Positions 8,248 through 16,471 of a stretch of 34,773 nucleotides of DNA are shown in pieces. The DNA comes from an uncultured Kiloniella sp. (GTDB lineage Bacteria; Pseudomonadota; Alphaproteobacteria; Kiloniellales; Kiloniellaceae). How positions within the stretch are numbered: position 1 is the first letter of the stretch; each line of letters starts with the position of its first letter. The notes under the pieces are model-generated. The model was not told the origin of the DNA. It saw only the letters and a program-made list of their open reading frames with translations, and searched no databases. A program made the translations under genes and the position numbers. The DNA lies in assembly GCF_937128705.1 (NCBI RefSeq), contig NZ_CAKZMP010000238.1, positions 1-34,773 on the forward strand, read 5' to 3'.

Positions 8248-9470
8248 GTTCAAGTTCCATGGATGATAGCTATCAACAATTGAGAATAGAGTTTGTTGAT
8301 CAGTGTCATCTGGTGACGGACGAGCTAGAGAGTCTGCTGAATAATGTCTATGACGGTAAAGAGAATGCGCCTAAGGCAATAGATCTTATCCGTCGTGAGA
8401 TGCATAACCTCAAAGGACAGGGAAGTGTTTTTGGATACCCTGTCATATCTATGATTGCTCACCGTCTGGAAGATTATCTGGCAAAAGAACAAGTTCTCGA
8501 TATCGATAGGATAGATGATGTTAATGTGTATCTGGATCATGTCAGGGGAATTGTTGATCGAGATCAGCAGTTGTCCTATGGGGAAGCAAATGAACTTTTA
8601 AGGTCTCTTCCTCAATTCGGTCTAGCTGCTCATAGCGAATTAGAAAAAGACGCAATCGTTGAAGATGTCGAAGTTATGGTGGCGACGTCGAGCAAACTTC
8701 ATCGGCATCGTTTGGAAAGTGCTTTAAATAAGCCAGGGTGGCGACTGATTTCTTTTGACCGCACGCTTGATCTTCTTGAAAATGCCTTAGTCAGTCCACC
8801 GAACGGTGTTATCGTTTCTGGCGAGTTACCCCTTGTTTCAGGTGTGGAGTTAGCGCGAATATTTTTGGCTTTGGAAAAGCTTAAGAATGTGCCCTTTGCT
8901 ATTTTAACAAGCCGATCCAAAAGCCACAAAAATTTTGAAGACCTGTCTGAGAGTGTGAATTTCATCTCTACAGGGCAGGAGTTTGGGCAGGACGTTCAGC
9001 GTATTGTTGACGTGTTATCCTCACAATTAGTAAAAATTAACCCTCGAAAACAGCCTGTTAAAATAGCTGTGACGAATACAAAACACCTCGAAATTCTTTT
9101 GGCAGAAGATAATCGTATCAATCAAATTCTTGTCCAGCGGTTCCTGGATGATCAACCTTGCAATGTTACCTTGGTCGAAAATGGTGTTGATGCTGTCGAG
9201 GTTTGTAAAAACCAAGTGTTTGATGTTGTTTTGATGGACGTCGTTATGCCCAAGATGGGTGGGGTAGAGGCAACAAAAGCTATCCGTGGTCTGAATCTGT
9301 CTTGGACGGGTAATGTGCCGATTATTGCTTTGACGGCTGATTATGCTGGCGAACATCAAAGAGCGTATCAAAAAGCTGGTATGAATGAATGTGTCGGGAA
9401 GCCTATTGCGCCCGAAATTCTGTTAAATACAATTAATAAGCTGACAAATTATAATAAGCTGACAAATTAA
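8244..9470 (+). CDS. Hpt - degenerate receiver - receiver phosphotransfer protein
   Basis: A 408-residue cytoplasmic signalling protein without transmembrane segments. Residues about 8-110 form an Hpt domain with phospho-accepting His54 in MHNLKGQG. Residues about 140-262 look like a receiver fold without the acidic pocket or a convincing phospho-Asp (VMVATSSKLHRHRLESAL, then NGVIVSGELPLVSGVELARI). Residues about 281-400 are a full receiver with Glu288/Asp289 (LAEDNRINQ), Asp332 (LMDVVMPKMGG), Thr364 (IALTAD) and Lys386 (VGKPIAP). No kinase or output domain is present, so it should act as a relay for a hybrid histidine kinase encoded elsewhere. Its start overlaps the stop of the small membrane peptide. 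Confidence 0.88.
   Translation: MSSSSMDDSYQQLRIEFVDQCHLVTDELESLLNNVYDGKENAPKAIDLIRREMHNLKGQGSVFGYPVISMIAHRLEDYLAKEQVLDIDRIDDVNVYLDHVRGIVDRDQQLSYGEANELLRSLPQFGLAAHSELEKDAIVEDVEVMVATSSKLHRHRLESALNKPGWRLISFDRTLDLLENALVSPPNGVIVSGELPLVSGVELARIFLALEKLKNVPFAILTSRSKSHKNFEDLSESVNFISTGQEFGQDVQRIVDVLSSQLVKINPRKQPVKIAVTNTKHLEILLAEDNRINQILVQRFLDDQPCNVTLVENGVDAVEVCKNQVFDVVLMDVVMPKMGGVEATKAIRGLNLSWTGNVPIIALTADYAGEHQRAYQKAGMNECVGKPIAPEILLNTINKLTNYNKLTN
9435..9470 (+). repeat. 18-bp tandem duplication at the 3' end of the Hpt/receiver gene
   Basis: AATAAGCTGACAAATTAT (9435-9452) is repeated as AATAAGCTGACAAATTAA (9453-9470), 17 of 18 bases identical. The single difference turns TAT (Tyr) into the TAA stop, so the protein ends NKLTNYNKLTN. 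It looks like a recent duplication that included the old stop codon. Confidence 0.85.
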
Positions 9471-9614
9471 CTGCTCCCTGGAATTTGTATAATTGCACTA
9501 AAGTCAGGTTTTCGTCGGGGCCGCAGGACCGGAAGCGGTTGTCGTATCAACAAAAAACTGGTCTAAGAGTAAACAGTTTTTTATCCCTTTTCTATCCCTT
9601 AGGTGCAGGCCCCG

Positions 9615-10568
9615 ATGCTGATTGTTTTCGAGAGTATCTTTCCGATATTTGCTATAATTTTACTCGGGTTTGGTTTGCGGAAAAGCAACTTTGTCCCAAA
9701 AGAGCATTGGCGGGTTCTGGAAGAACTTTGTTTCTGGATATTTTTCCCCTGTATTCTTGCGACAACTCTGATCAAGGCTGATCTATCCGCGATTGAGTTG
9801 GGGCCTTATGTCTTTTCAGCTTTGGCGATGATGGTCAGCCTTGGTATTTTTACGCTGTTCTTATGGCCATTGCTTCGTGGCTTATGGGGGACGAGCAGGG
9901 GGCAGTTTTCAACCGTTTATCAGACTGTAACGCGGTGGCATGGCTTTATTGCTTTGGCAATTGTCTTGAAGCTATATGGGCCGGAGGGTGGCGCGTTGAT
10001 CGCTTTGGCGATGGCGGTCATGGTGCCCTTTTTGCAAATAACCAATATTCTGGTGTTGGCGACTTTTTCTGATGATGAAAATCAGTCGGGCCCCTCTTTG
10101 TCCAAAGTTGTCAGAACCATTGTTGTAAACCCTCTATTGTGGGGTGTCTTGTCCGGGCTAGTTCTTAATCTCTTAGATGTGAGCGTGTGGGAGCCAGCCA
10201 TGACAATGGCAGATCTTTTGGGGCGGGCTGCTTTGAGCATGTCGCTTTTAGCGCTGGGGGCGGGACTAAGTCTCAAGGCTGCACTCAATCCTTCGCGCGA
10301 ATTGTTGATAGGGTTGATTGGGAAGCTGCTGTTGACACCTGCTGTTATGGCTGGCTGGGCCTTATGGTTCGGTATTTCAGGCCTGTCATTTTCTGTTTTG
10401 ATGGTCTGTGCATCGGTGCCGACGGCGATGAATGGTTACTTGTTAGCCAAGAAGATGGGGGGCGATGCGGATCTTTATGCTGCGACCTCGACAGTGCAGA
10501 CGGTGGTCTCTTTCTTCAGTATTCCCTTGGTTCTATGGCTGGCAAAGACCTATGCTAACGGGCTGTGA
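9615..10568 (+). CDS. AEC (auxin efflux carrier) family transporter
   Basis: A 317-residue polytopic inner-membrane protein with about ten hydrophobic segments, starting MLIVFESIFPIFAIILLGFG. The two five-helix halves typical of the family are separated by a short hydrophilic loop near FSDDENQSGPSLSK. The second half carries SMSLLALGAGLSL and PTAMNGYLLAKKMGGD, which fit the AEC/BASS-like fold. The frame opens at a GTG at 9603, but the ATG at 9615 has AGGTG at good spacing and gives the normal N-terminus. Bacterial members export or import small carboxylates such as malate or malonate; the substrate here is unknown. Its end overlaps the convergent DUF2867 gene by 19 bp. Confidence 0.85.
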   Translation: MLIVFESIFPIFAIILLGFGLRKSNFVPKEHWRVLEELCFWIFFPCILATTLIKADLSAIELGPYVFSALAMMVSLGIFTLFLWPLLRGLWGTSRGQFSTVYQTVTRWHGFIALAIVLKLYGPEGGALIALAMAVMVPFLQITNILVLATFSDDENQSGPSLSKVVRTIVVNPLLWGVLSGLVLNLLDVSVWEPAMTMADLLGRAALSMSLLALGAGLSLKAALNPSRELLIGLIGKLLLTPAVMAGWALWFGISGLSFSVLMVCASVPTAMNGYLLAKKMGGDADLYAATSTVQTVVSFFSIPLVLWLAKTYANGL

Positions 10569-11068
10569 TTTCTATCGAGGTGTCGTTTAATACGTTTTAA
10601 GTCTGCCCGTACAATTAGTTTATGAGCTGTTGCCACTGGAATCATATAGAGGCGCCCAAAAGTATTATGGGTTTTGACTGATGATGTAATTGTGAGTGTT
10701 GCTTTATCTGTTGTTATACAGGTCATGACATCCAGATGTCTGTCCCGTGCCGTAAGTGTCAGAACATTTGGTGAAATGTGTTCTACGACGAAAAAATCGA
10801 GATGATCACCTATCTGTAAATTATCTGGCCATTGTCCTGAAAAACCTTTGATGGGTTTGACGCCAAACCAGCCCGATATTTTGTCCCGCATATGAAATGC
10901 AAATTTCATGATCGGCGCTGGGGTGGAAGTGATCATTTGCCATGCCTCTGGCGCTGAAATTTCCCGGGATAGGATGGCAGACTGCGTGTCAAAGAAGTTG
11001 AGTTGTTCCCTCGGGGCCAGTATCTGAATGTCTGTGCTTTTATAGGTAAAAAGGGGTTTTTGTATCAA
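10550..11068 (-). CDS. DUF2867 domain protein
   Basis: A 172-residue protein whose core fits DUF2867: an aromatic-rich start (PEAWQMITSTPAPIMKFAFH), a following MRDKISGWFG, then HLDFFVVEHI and a late RHLDVMTCITT. In other genomes the domain occurs alone or at the end of NAD(P)-binding SDR-type proteins; its activity is not established, although the fold is thought to resemble small-molecule binding START-like proteins. It lies 87 bp behind the nitrile hydratase activator on the same strand, so it may belong to that operon, and it overlaps the end of the AEC transporter gene. The family call is fairly safe; the role is open. Confidence 0.7.
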   Translation of the reverse strand: MIQKPLFTYKSTDIQILAPREQLNFFDTQSAILSREISAPEAWQMITSTPAPIMKFAFHMRDKISGWFGVKPIKGFSGQWPDNLQIGDHLDFFVVEHISPNVLTLTARDRHLDVMTCITTDKATLTITSSVKTHNTFGRLYMIPVATAHKLIVRADLKRIKRHLDRNHSPLA

Positions 11069-11155
11069 GGTGTTGGTCGCTGCAAAAAAATAATTGCTTC
11101 ATATCTATGACCGCGCTTTGAAGTTTCAACCATTTTTGTTCGCTGAGAAAGTACG

Positions 11156-11512
11156 CTATAACTCAACAGGCTGTCCGTGTGGTGTGCGAAGATAAGCGCT
11201 GCGCCATTCTTCTTTACGAAGGGACATTTCATCGGGCTTGATGTTGTTTTTTTGTGTGACAATCTTCTCAAGTACATTGAGCCAATGGTTGTAATAGGTG
11301 TTGCCGAGATCCGGATCACCATTTGCTTGGGCAAGTTTGATTTCCTGACTGAATATATCTACCCATTCCGACCATGTGAAATGGCCTTCATCACAAAGGC
11401 GAACGGCTAAGGCAAAGGCTTGTGCTTGCCATGGCTCGGCAAAAACGGGGCCTTCTTCATCGGTTGGCAGTTGCGGTAAATTCTTACAAAAGTGTTGGGT
11501 TATATTGCTCAT
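11156..11512 (-). CDS. nitrile hydratase activator / accessory protein (P14K type)
   Basis: A 118-residue protein that resembles the N-terminal half of the nitrile hydratase beta subunit and fits the accessory family that inserts cobalt and swaps alpha subunits during maturation of Co-type enzymes. Typical sequence is LPTDEEGPVFAEPWQAQAFA, the FTWSEWVDIFSQEI segment and YYNHWLNVLEKIV. The start overlaps the stop of the beta-subunit gene as ATGA (11509-11512), so the two are probably translationally coupled. The order alpha, beta, activator is the usual one for cobalt nitrile hydratases, which supports the call. Confidence 0.9.
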   Translation of the reverse strand: MSNITQHFCKNLPQLPTDEEGPVFAEPWQAQAFALAVRLCDEGHFTWSEWVDIFSQEIKLAQANGDPDLGNTYYNHWLNVLEKIVTQKNNIKPDEMSLRKEEWRSAYLRTPHGQPVEL

Positions 11513-12171
11513 AGCTTTTCCATGTAACTTTGCCAGAGATCAACGTGTATGGTCGTATCGTTGCCATCGCCCCACAATTGGCTGCCGTCAAACGATACAT
11601 TATAGAGGTGTTGACCTGTTTTATTTCCCTGCGCATTCTCATCTGGAAAAATAAAGCTGCCATAATAATCGCAAATGGTACCTTCGTGTCCGCGAATGTA
11701 TCTAGGGGCGCGCGTGTGTCCTGTGGGATTGAACTGTATGACCTTGATTTTGTCGCCGATCTTGAATTCTTGAGGATCATTGGTTGGAAAATCGCAAGGC
11801 CCCCCGGACGCGAGGATATCCTGAACGGCCGACGCCGGGGCGCATTTGTCTGTGAGTTCTTTAGGGGCTGGATCAATTGCTTTTCCCATTGCGAGTTCTT
11901 CGGATGAGATAACGTCCCGTTCCACCAAAAGTGTTTCCAAACCAGCCAGCCAGTTTTCATAGTAACTGTTTGAAAGATAAGCCACGGGGTGTTGGCGTTC
12001 GCGGGCAAAGCGAGAAATGTCAATGTTCCACTGTCCAAGCCACCCTGCCGTTAAGGTTAAGCCAAGAGCGCGTTTTTCCCATTCCGCGTGGAAAAGAGGC
12101 TCTTTGCGTTCAGGTTCCGGATTGATTGGCCCCAAGCCATGCATTCCACCCAGATCATGCGCGCCGTTCAT
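11509..12171 (-). CDS. nthB: nitrile hydratase beta subunit
   Basis: The 220-residue beta subunit pairs with alpha to form the nitrile-to-amide enzyme. It starts with the diagnostic MNGAHDLGGMHGLGPI, followed by FHAEWEKRALGLTLTAGWLG and YYENWLAGLETLLVE. The C-terminal SH3-like barrel begins near FKIGDKIKV and includes HTRAPRYIRGHEG, the conserved arginine-containing stretch that contacts the metal-site loop of alpha. It ends HVDLWQSYMEKL. A strong AGGAGAA precedes the start. The gap to nthA is 45 bp and the downstream activator overlaps by 4 bp, so all three are one operon. Confidence 0.94.
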   Translation of the reverse strand: MNGAHDLGGMHGLGPINPEPERKEPLFHAEWEKRALGLTLTAGWLGQWNIDISRFARERQHPVAYLSNSYYENWLAGLETLLVERDVISSEELAMGKAIDPAPKELTDKCAPASAVQDILASGGPCDFPTNDPQEFKIGDKIKVIQFNPTGHTRAPRYIRGHEGTICDYYGSFIFPDENAQGNKTGQHLYNVSFDGSQLWGDGNDTTIHVDLWQSYMEKL

Positions 12172-12217
12172 AATGTTTCTCCTGTCATGGATATCTCTGG
12201 TTCTTGTCTTACAAGGA

Positions 12218-12862
12218 TTAGGCCGTTGGGTTTGATTCTCGTGCTTGCAGTCTTTCGGGCGTTAGCGCTTGTTCAACACCGATCATGGAATTTCGTGTCA
12301 CAAGTTTTTCTAGTTCTGCTGTCGTCCACCCATCAGTACCTTCCGGGCGCTGGGGCAGAACAAGGAAACGCATTTCTGACGTTGAATCCCAGACCGAGAT
12401 TTTCATATCTTTGGGAAGCGTTGTTCCAAATTCGGCCAAAACGCCTTTGGGGTCTGATACTGCCCGTGCCCGATAGGGAGCAGACTTATACCAGACTGGG
12501 GGCAAGCCAAGAACCGTCCAAGGGTAACAGGAACAAAGGGTACAGACGACAAGGTTATGGCGAGTATCGGTGTTTTCGACCACTTTCATATGTTCGCCCT
12601 GACGACCTGTATAACCCATGGAATGAATGGCTTTGTTGGCATCAGAGAGTAAAAGAGATTTAAAGTCAGGGTCTGTCCAGGCGCGGACAACAACTTTGGC
12701 ACCGTTCCGGGGGCCGACTTTTGTCTCATAAGTCTCGATAATTTCATCTATGGCAGCGGGATCAACTAACCCTTTTTCAACAAGAAGCGATTCAAGTGCT
12801 TTGACCCTGAGTGCAGGATCAGAAGGTGGATCGGTATGGTCGTGTGAATGATCGTGTCCCAT
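12218..12862 (-). CDS. nthA: nitrile hydratase alpha subunit, cobalt type
   Basis: The catalytic 214-residue subunit holds the metal in VCTLCSCY, with ligands Cys107, Cys110, Ser111 and Cys112. Threonine at 108 and tyrosine at 113 mark the cobalt class; iron enzymes have CSLCSCT. The two cysteines 110 and 112 become oxidised to sulfinate and sulfenate in known enzymes. Other conserved parts are [12 protein letters not shown] and [18 protein letters not shown]. The N-terminus [11 protein letters not shown] is histidine-rich and could hold metal before insertion. Transcription is probably from the 195-bp gap behind the LysR gene. No amidase to use the amide product lies next to the operon. Confidence 0.95.
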   Translation of the reverse strand: MGHDHSHDHTDPPSDPALRVKALESLLVEKGLVDPAAIDEIIETYETKVGPRNGAKVVVRAWTDPDFKSLLLSDANKAIHSMGYTGRQGEHMKVVENTDTRHNLVVCTLCSCYPWTVLGLPPVWYKSAPYRARAVSDPKGVLAEFGTTLPKDMKISVWDSTSEMRFLVLPQRPEGTDGWTTAELEKLVTRNSMIGVEQALTPERLQARESNPTA

Positions 12863-12947
12863 GGTACGTCCAGTTTTGTGTGTTTTTAATGGTGCTGATT
12901 TTTATGGCTTAGGAATTATGCTGGTGAAATTATGAGGCAAAAATTTT

Positions 12948-12972
12948 CATAAGTACAACATCATAAGTGCAA
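12948..12972. promoter_or_regulatory. tandem direct repeats upstream of nthA
   Basis: CATAAGTACAA (12948-12958) and CATAAGTGCAA (12962-12972) are near-identical 11-mers with a 14-bp period, 86-110 bp before the nthA start. Closely spaced direct repeats in a promoter gap suggest an activator site; the protein is unknown. Confidence 0.35.
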
Positions 12973-13057
12973 TAGCGGTACTAAATAACGATTACTGATT
13001 TGACTTGTAATATGACGTTCCAATTATGGATCTTAATCACGTCAAAATCGTTGATAA

Positions 13058-13969
13058 TTAATTCACTTCAGAACTTACTTCCATGATCAAGTTACGTAAC
13101 CAAATATGGGCGGGATCATCGTGTCGTTTCTCATTCCAAATTATTGATGGACTAAAACGCTCAATTTCTAGCGGTAGTTCAAGTACTTCAACGGGCATTG
13201 ACGTTGCAATCCGATTGGCGAGGCGGCGCGGAAGAGATAAAATCATATCGCTCTCGGCAACCAGTATAGGGGCGGCAAGAAAGTGCGGGAGCCTTACAGC
13301 TATCCGCCGGCTTAGATTTAGCTTTGCGAGGGCTTCATCCACGACATTTTTTCCATGGCCTGTAATTATGACTGATATATGTGATAAAGCGATGAAACAT
13401 TCCAAGTTCCAGTGCTTGGAAAGTACAGGATGATCACGACGAACGAGGCAAACAAAATCTTCATTGTATAGTGATCGTTGATGGAAACGAGCAGGTAATT
13501 TATCATAAACGCCAATTGCTAAATCCACCTCTCCTTGCGCCACCAATTTCACATTATCACCGGATGGTGCAGCTATCTCTAAATCTAGGTTTGGTGCTAG
13601 CGTTGCTAACTTTGATAGCAACTTAGGCATTAATAACAATGACATATGGTCGTTAGCTGCAATAGATATGCGACCCGTAGTCTCACTAGGTGAAAAAATC
13701 GATGGGGCAACAATTTGTTTCGCTTCTTCGAGTAACTTTGCCACTGGCTCTGATAAGAACGCGGCCCGAGGCGTCAACTCCAAACCTTGGGCCGTGGGGA
13801 TAACCAGTTTGTCACCTAACATACGCCGAAGGCGTCCCAAACCTCGGCTAGCAGCCGGTTGGCTAAGGCCAAGTTTTTGGCCAGCTCGCGTGACACTGCG
13901 CTCTTTTATTAAAGCGTCGAATAGCTTGAGAAGATTAAGGTCAACATGAGAGAAATTCACTTCGTGCAT
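13058..13969 (-). CDS. LysR family transcriptional regulator
   Basis: A 303-residue LysR regulator. The winged HTH at about 9-67 reads LNLLKLFDALIKERSVTRAG then LGLSQPAASRGLGRLRRMLG; the helix start LNLLKLFDAL and the effector domain (TGRISIAANDHMSLLLMPKL, later LPHFLAAPILVAESDMILSL) resemble the NodD/NahR/LinR branch, which responds mainly to aromatic or lipid-like compounds. It is divergent from the NmrA-type gene at 14067, the usual arrangement for a LysR target, and also lies directly upstream of nthA on the same strand (195-bp gap). Control of the NmrA gene is the first guess; control of nitrile hydratase is possible. Confidence 0.93.
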   Translation of the reverse strand: MHEVNFSHVDLNLLKLFDALIKERSVTRAGQKLGLSQPAASRGLGRLRRMLGDKLVIPTAQGLELTPRAAFLSEPVAKLLEEAKQIVAPSIFSPSETTGRISIAANDHMSLLLMPKLLSKLATLAPNLDLEIAAPSGDNVKLVAQGEVDLAIGVYDKLPARFHQRSLYNEDFVCLVRRDHPVLSKHWNLECFIALSHISVIITGHGKNVVDEALAKLNLSRRIAVRLPHFLAAPILVAESDMILSLPRRLANRIATSMPVEVLELPLEIERFSPSIIWNEKRHDDPAHIWLRNLIMEVSSEVN

Positions 13970-14066
13970 TCTGAGTATTCAATCTATGCATTTGGGTAAT
14001 GTTGATATTATTTATATGATTTTAAATACGAAATCTACTTCGATTATACCATAGTGAGAGAAAATT

Positions 14067-14951
14067 ATGACTAAAGCTGAATTATATGCTGTAAGCGGTG
14101 TTAGTGGACGTACTGGGGCGGCCGTGGCGCGTACTTTACTCGCAGCAGGTAAACGTGTGCGGGTGATCGTGCGCACCCCAGACAATGGTACTGTTTGGGC
14201 CAATCAAGGTGCTGAGGTCGCTGTCGCCAGTCTTACAGACATGTCAGCATTAAGTAGCGCACTATCAGGTGCCGCGGGCGCTTACATTATTAGCCCACCA
14301 CAATACTCACAGGAAGATCTTTTTAAACAAGCTGAAATGATGGCTGATACGATTGCCGAAGCATCAATTAAAGCACAGTTACCAAAACTGGTTGCCTTAT
14401 CCTCTATTGGAGCGGACAGATCGGAAGGTGTCGGTTGGATCAGCATGAACAGAACATTAGAGCAAAGCCTAGAACAAACAGGATTGCCCGTCACATTTCT
14501 ACGTGCAGCCTATTTTATGGAAAACTGGATACCTATGATTCAATCCGCATTAAAGCAGGGGAGTTTATCCAGTTTCCTCGCGCCACTTGATAGGAAAATT
14601 CCGATGATAGCAACGGATGATATCGGCCGGATCGCTGCCGAAGCCTTTAATGAGGATTGGAATAAAGTGCGTGTAATTGAACTGGAAGGGCCTACGTCAT
14701 ACTGTCCCAATGATTTAGCAAGTAGTTTAACGCAACGTTTGGGGGAAGTTTTCGATATCAAAGCTATCCCTGAAACAGACTGGGCTACAGCGCTACAGGG
14801 ATCAGGAATGTCAGAAATTGCTATAGGTGGTTTTATTGAAATGACGCAAGCTCTTAACTCTGGTCACATTGATTTTGTCGATAGTGCTGAAATTGATCGG
14901 CGAAAAGGCAGTATTACGCTTGATGATATCGTGACCGAAATATTGCCATAA
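14067..14951 (+). CDS. NmrA-like NAD(P)-binding protein
   Basis: A 294-residue atypical short-chain dehydrogenase-like protein. The N-terminal Rossmann motif is YAVSGVSGRTGAAVARTLLA, with the Gly-x-x-Gly-x-x-Gly pattern near residues 9-15, and an RVIVRTP strand that would select NADP. Family features include LVALSSIGADRS and the LPVTFLRAAYFMENW stretch. The classical Tyr-x-x-x-Lys catalytic pair is not evident, so it may be a redox sensor or an NADPH-dependent reductase of the QOR2/HSCARG kind. The start has GAGAGA upstream. It is divergent from the LysR gene, 97 bp away, and probably its target. The substrate is unknown. Confidence 0.85.
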   Translation: MTKAELYAVSGVSGRTGAAVARTLLAAGKRVRVIVRTPDNGTVWANQGAEVAVASLTDMSALSSALSGAAGAYIISPPQYSQEDLFKQAEMMADTIAEASIKAQLPKLVALSSIGADRSEGVGWISMNRTLEQSLEQTGLPVTFLRAAYFMENWIPMIQSALKQGSLSSFLAPLDRKIPMIATDDIGRIAAEAFNEDWNKVRVIELEGPTSYCPNDLASSLTQRLGEVFDIKAIPETDWATALQGSGMSEIAIGGFIEMTQALNSGHIDFVDSAEIDRRKGSITLDDIVTEILP

Positions 14952-15063
14952 GCTGTTTTCATTGATTTGAAACTTGGAATGCGCTTCATCTCAATTTTTA
15001 GGCTTATACACAATTACATAATTTCTGACTTTGTTTCGTTTCTTTTGCGACATTGATTAAAGG

Positions 15064-15092
15064 CCGATGCTCTTTTCCCATAAGAGCATCGG
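15064..15092 (-). terminator. intrinsic terminator behind chrA
   Basis: CCGATGCTCTT (15064-15074) pairs perfectly with AAGAGCATCGG (15082-15092) around a 7-nt loop. It lies 24 nt beyond the chrA stop on the minus strand and is followed there by CCTTTAAT, a weak T tract. Confidence 0.6.
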
Positions 15093-15115
15093 TCATGCAT
15101 TTGTTGAGGTATTTA

Positions 15116-16468
15116 TTATAATCCGATCCAGACCAATCCCGCTCCGCTAAGAGCTGAGATTAGAAGAACGCGGGTCAGGCTCCAATGGAGCTTCAGGATC
15201 AGAAAGCCACAGGCTGACGAGAGTAAAATAATCCGCCAGTCGAGTGAACTTAAATCAGGTATCCAGACATTGAAGGGACCGAAAGGTTCGGCCTCTACTT
15301 TGGCAAAGAAAACGTGTAAGCCAAACCAGATGGATAGATTTAAAATCACGCCAACGACTGCGGCTGCAATACCGCTCAACGCACTCCGTAGTCTTGGCTG
15401 AGTCCCAATCCAGTCAATGTATGGAGCACCAACAAAGATCCAAAGAAAACAGGGAGCAAATGTTACCCACAGCGTTACCAAAGCACCAAGTAACCCCAGA
15501 GTCAGGCCGCTTTCACGGTAAGCAGCAATAAACCCGACAAACTCTGTCACCAAAATCAAGGGGCCGGGAGTGGTTTCTGCTAGTCCTAGCCCATCCATCA
15601 TTTCCCCGGCTGTTAACCAGCCAAAATGAACAACAACATCCTGTGACATATAGGCAAGAACAGCGTAAGCACCGCCAAATGTAACCACAGCGAGCTTGGA
15701 AAAGAAGATCCCGATGTCATTGAGGATCGACTGTGGCGCGAAGACGTTGAGCAAGACAAGCGGTGTTGCCCATATGACAAGCCACAAGATAATGGTTCCA
15801 AGGGTTTGCTTGAAATTACGGGTACGTTTTTTGATTTCTTCGGGGGCGCTTATATCAGCATTGTTGCGCAGGAAACCAAAGAGGGCAGCAACGACAATGA
15901 TCATGGGGAAGGGGAGATTCAAAAAGAAAATGCCGATAAACGCTAGCCCAGCAATAATCCAGTGTTCTGGCAAATGTAGGACTTTTTTTGCGACGCGGTG
16001 AAGGGCCTCGATAACAATAATCAAGACACAGGCTTTCACACCGAGGAACAAGGCACTTACAAGTGGGACATCGCCAAAAAGGGCATAGATCGTGGCAAAG
16101 GCCAGCACGACCAGTGCGCCGGGGATAACAAAAAGTAATCCTGACAATAAACCTCCAACAAACCCGTGTAGTCGCCACCCCGTGTAGGTGGCAAGCTGCA
16201 TGGCTTCTGGTCCGGGCAGAAGCATACAAAAACTAAGTGCGTTGAGATATTGTCGTTCGCTTAGCCAAGGCCGCTCTTCGACAATCATACGATGCATTAA
16301 GGCAATCTGAGCTGTTGGACCGCCGAATGACAGCAGTCCAATCTTGAGCCAAACATGAAACAACTCCCCCATAGAGGGATGAGCAGAGGCAGCCGATGCT
16401 GTCTCTTGGGATGTTATTTCTGATGATGCGCTACTATTTTTTGTCATATTGTTTTCTATAGAGGACAT
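15116..16468 (-). CDS. chrA: chromate efflux transporter ChrA
   Basis: A 450-residue inner-membrane protein of the long-chain CHR family, which exports chromate. It has the two homologous halves: the first begins LLSFGGPTAQIALMHRMIVE with the following MLLPGPEAMQLATYTGWRLHG, the second repeats the pattern as TFGGAYAVLAYMSQDVV and ETTPGPLILVTEFVGFIAA. About ten to twelve hydrophobic segments can be seen. The first 30 residues are a Ser/Thr/Ala-rich cytosolic tail. It starts 3 bp after the stop of the rhodanese-ChrB gene, so the two are co-transcribed and probably coupled. Confidence 0.93.
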   Translation of the reverse strand: MSSIENNMTKNSSASSEITSQETASAASAHPSMGELFHVWLKIGLLSFGGPTAQIALMHRMIVEERPWLSERQYLNALSFCMLLPGPEAMQLATYTGWRLHGFVGGLLSGLLFVIPGALVVLAFATIYALFGDVPLVSALFLGVKACVLIIVIEALHRVAKKVLHLPEHWIIAGLAFIGIFFLNLPFPMIIVVAALFGFLRNNADISAPEEIKKRTRNFKQTLGTIILWLVIWATPLVLLNVFAPQSILNDIGIFFSKLAVVTFGGAYAVLAYMSQDVVVHFGWLTAGEMMDGLGLAETTPGPLILVTEFVGFIAAYRESGLTLGLLGALVTLWVTFAPCFLWIFVGAPYIDWIGTQPRLRSALSGIAAAVVGVILNLSIWFGLHVFFAKVEAEPFGPFNVWIPDLSSLDWRIILLSSACGFLILKLHWSLTRVLLISALSGAGLVWIGL

Positions 16469-16471
16469 GGC

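Noticed and set aside
9485..9781. 98-residue plus-strand frame before the AEC transporter
   Set aside because: It overlaps the transporter start out of frame, and its sequence has no recognisable features; the transporter frame is clearly the coding one.
11484..12038. 184-residue minus-strand frame overlapping nthB
   Set aside because: It is the +1 frame of nthB, whose true frame matches the beta subunit from end to end.
12088..12663. 191-residue plus-strand frame across the nitrile hydratase alpha gene
   Set aside because: It is antisense to conserved nthA/nthB sequence and shows no domain pattern.
3454..12862. functional link between the C-N hydrolase and nitrile hydratase as nitrile-to-acid pathway
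   Set aside because: The hydrolase is about 7 kb away, has its own Lrp-type regulator, and its triad alone does not show amidase specificity for nitrile hydratase products.
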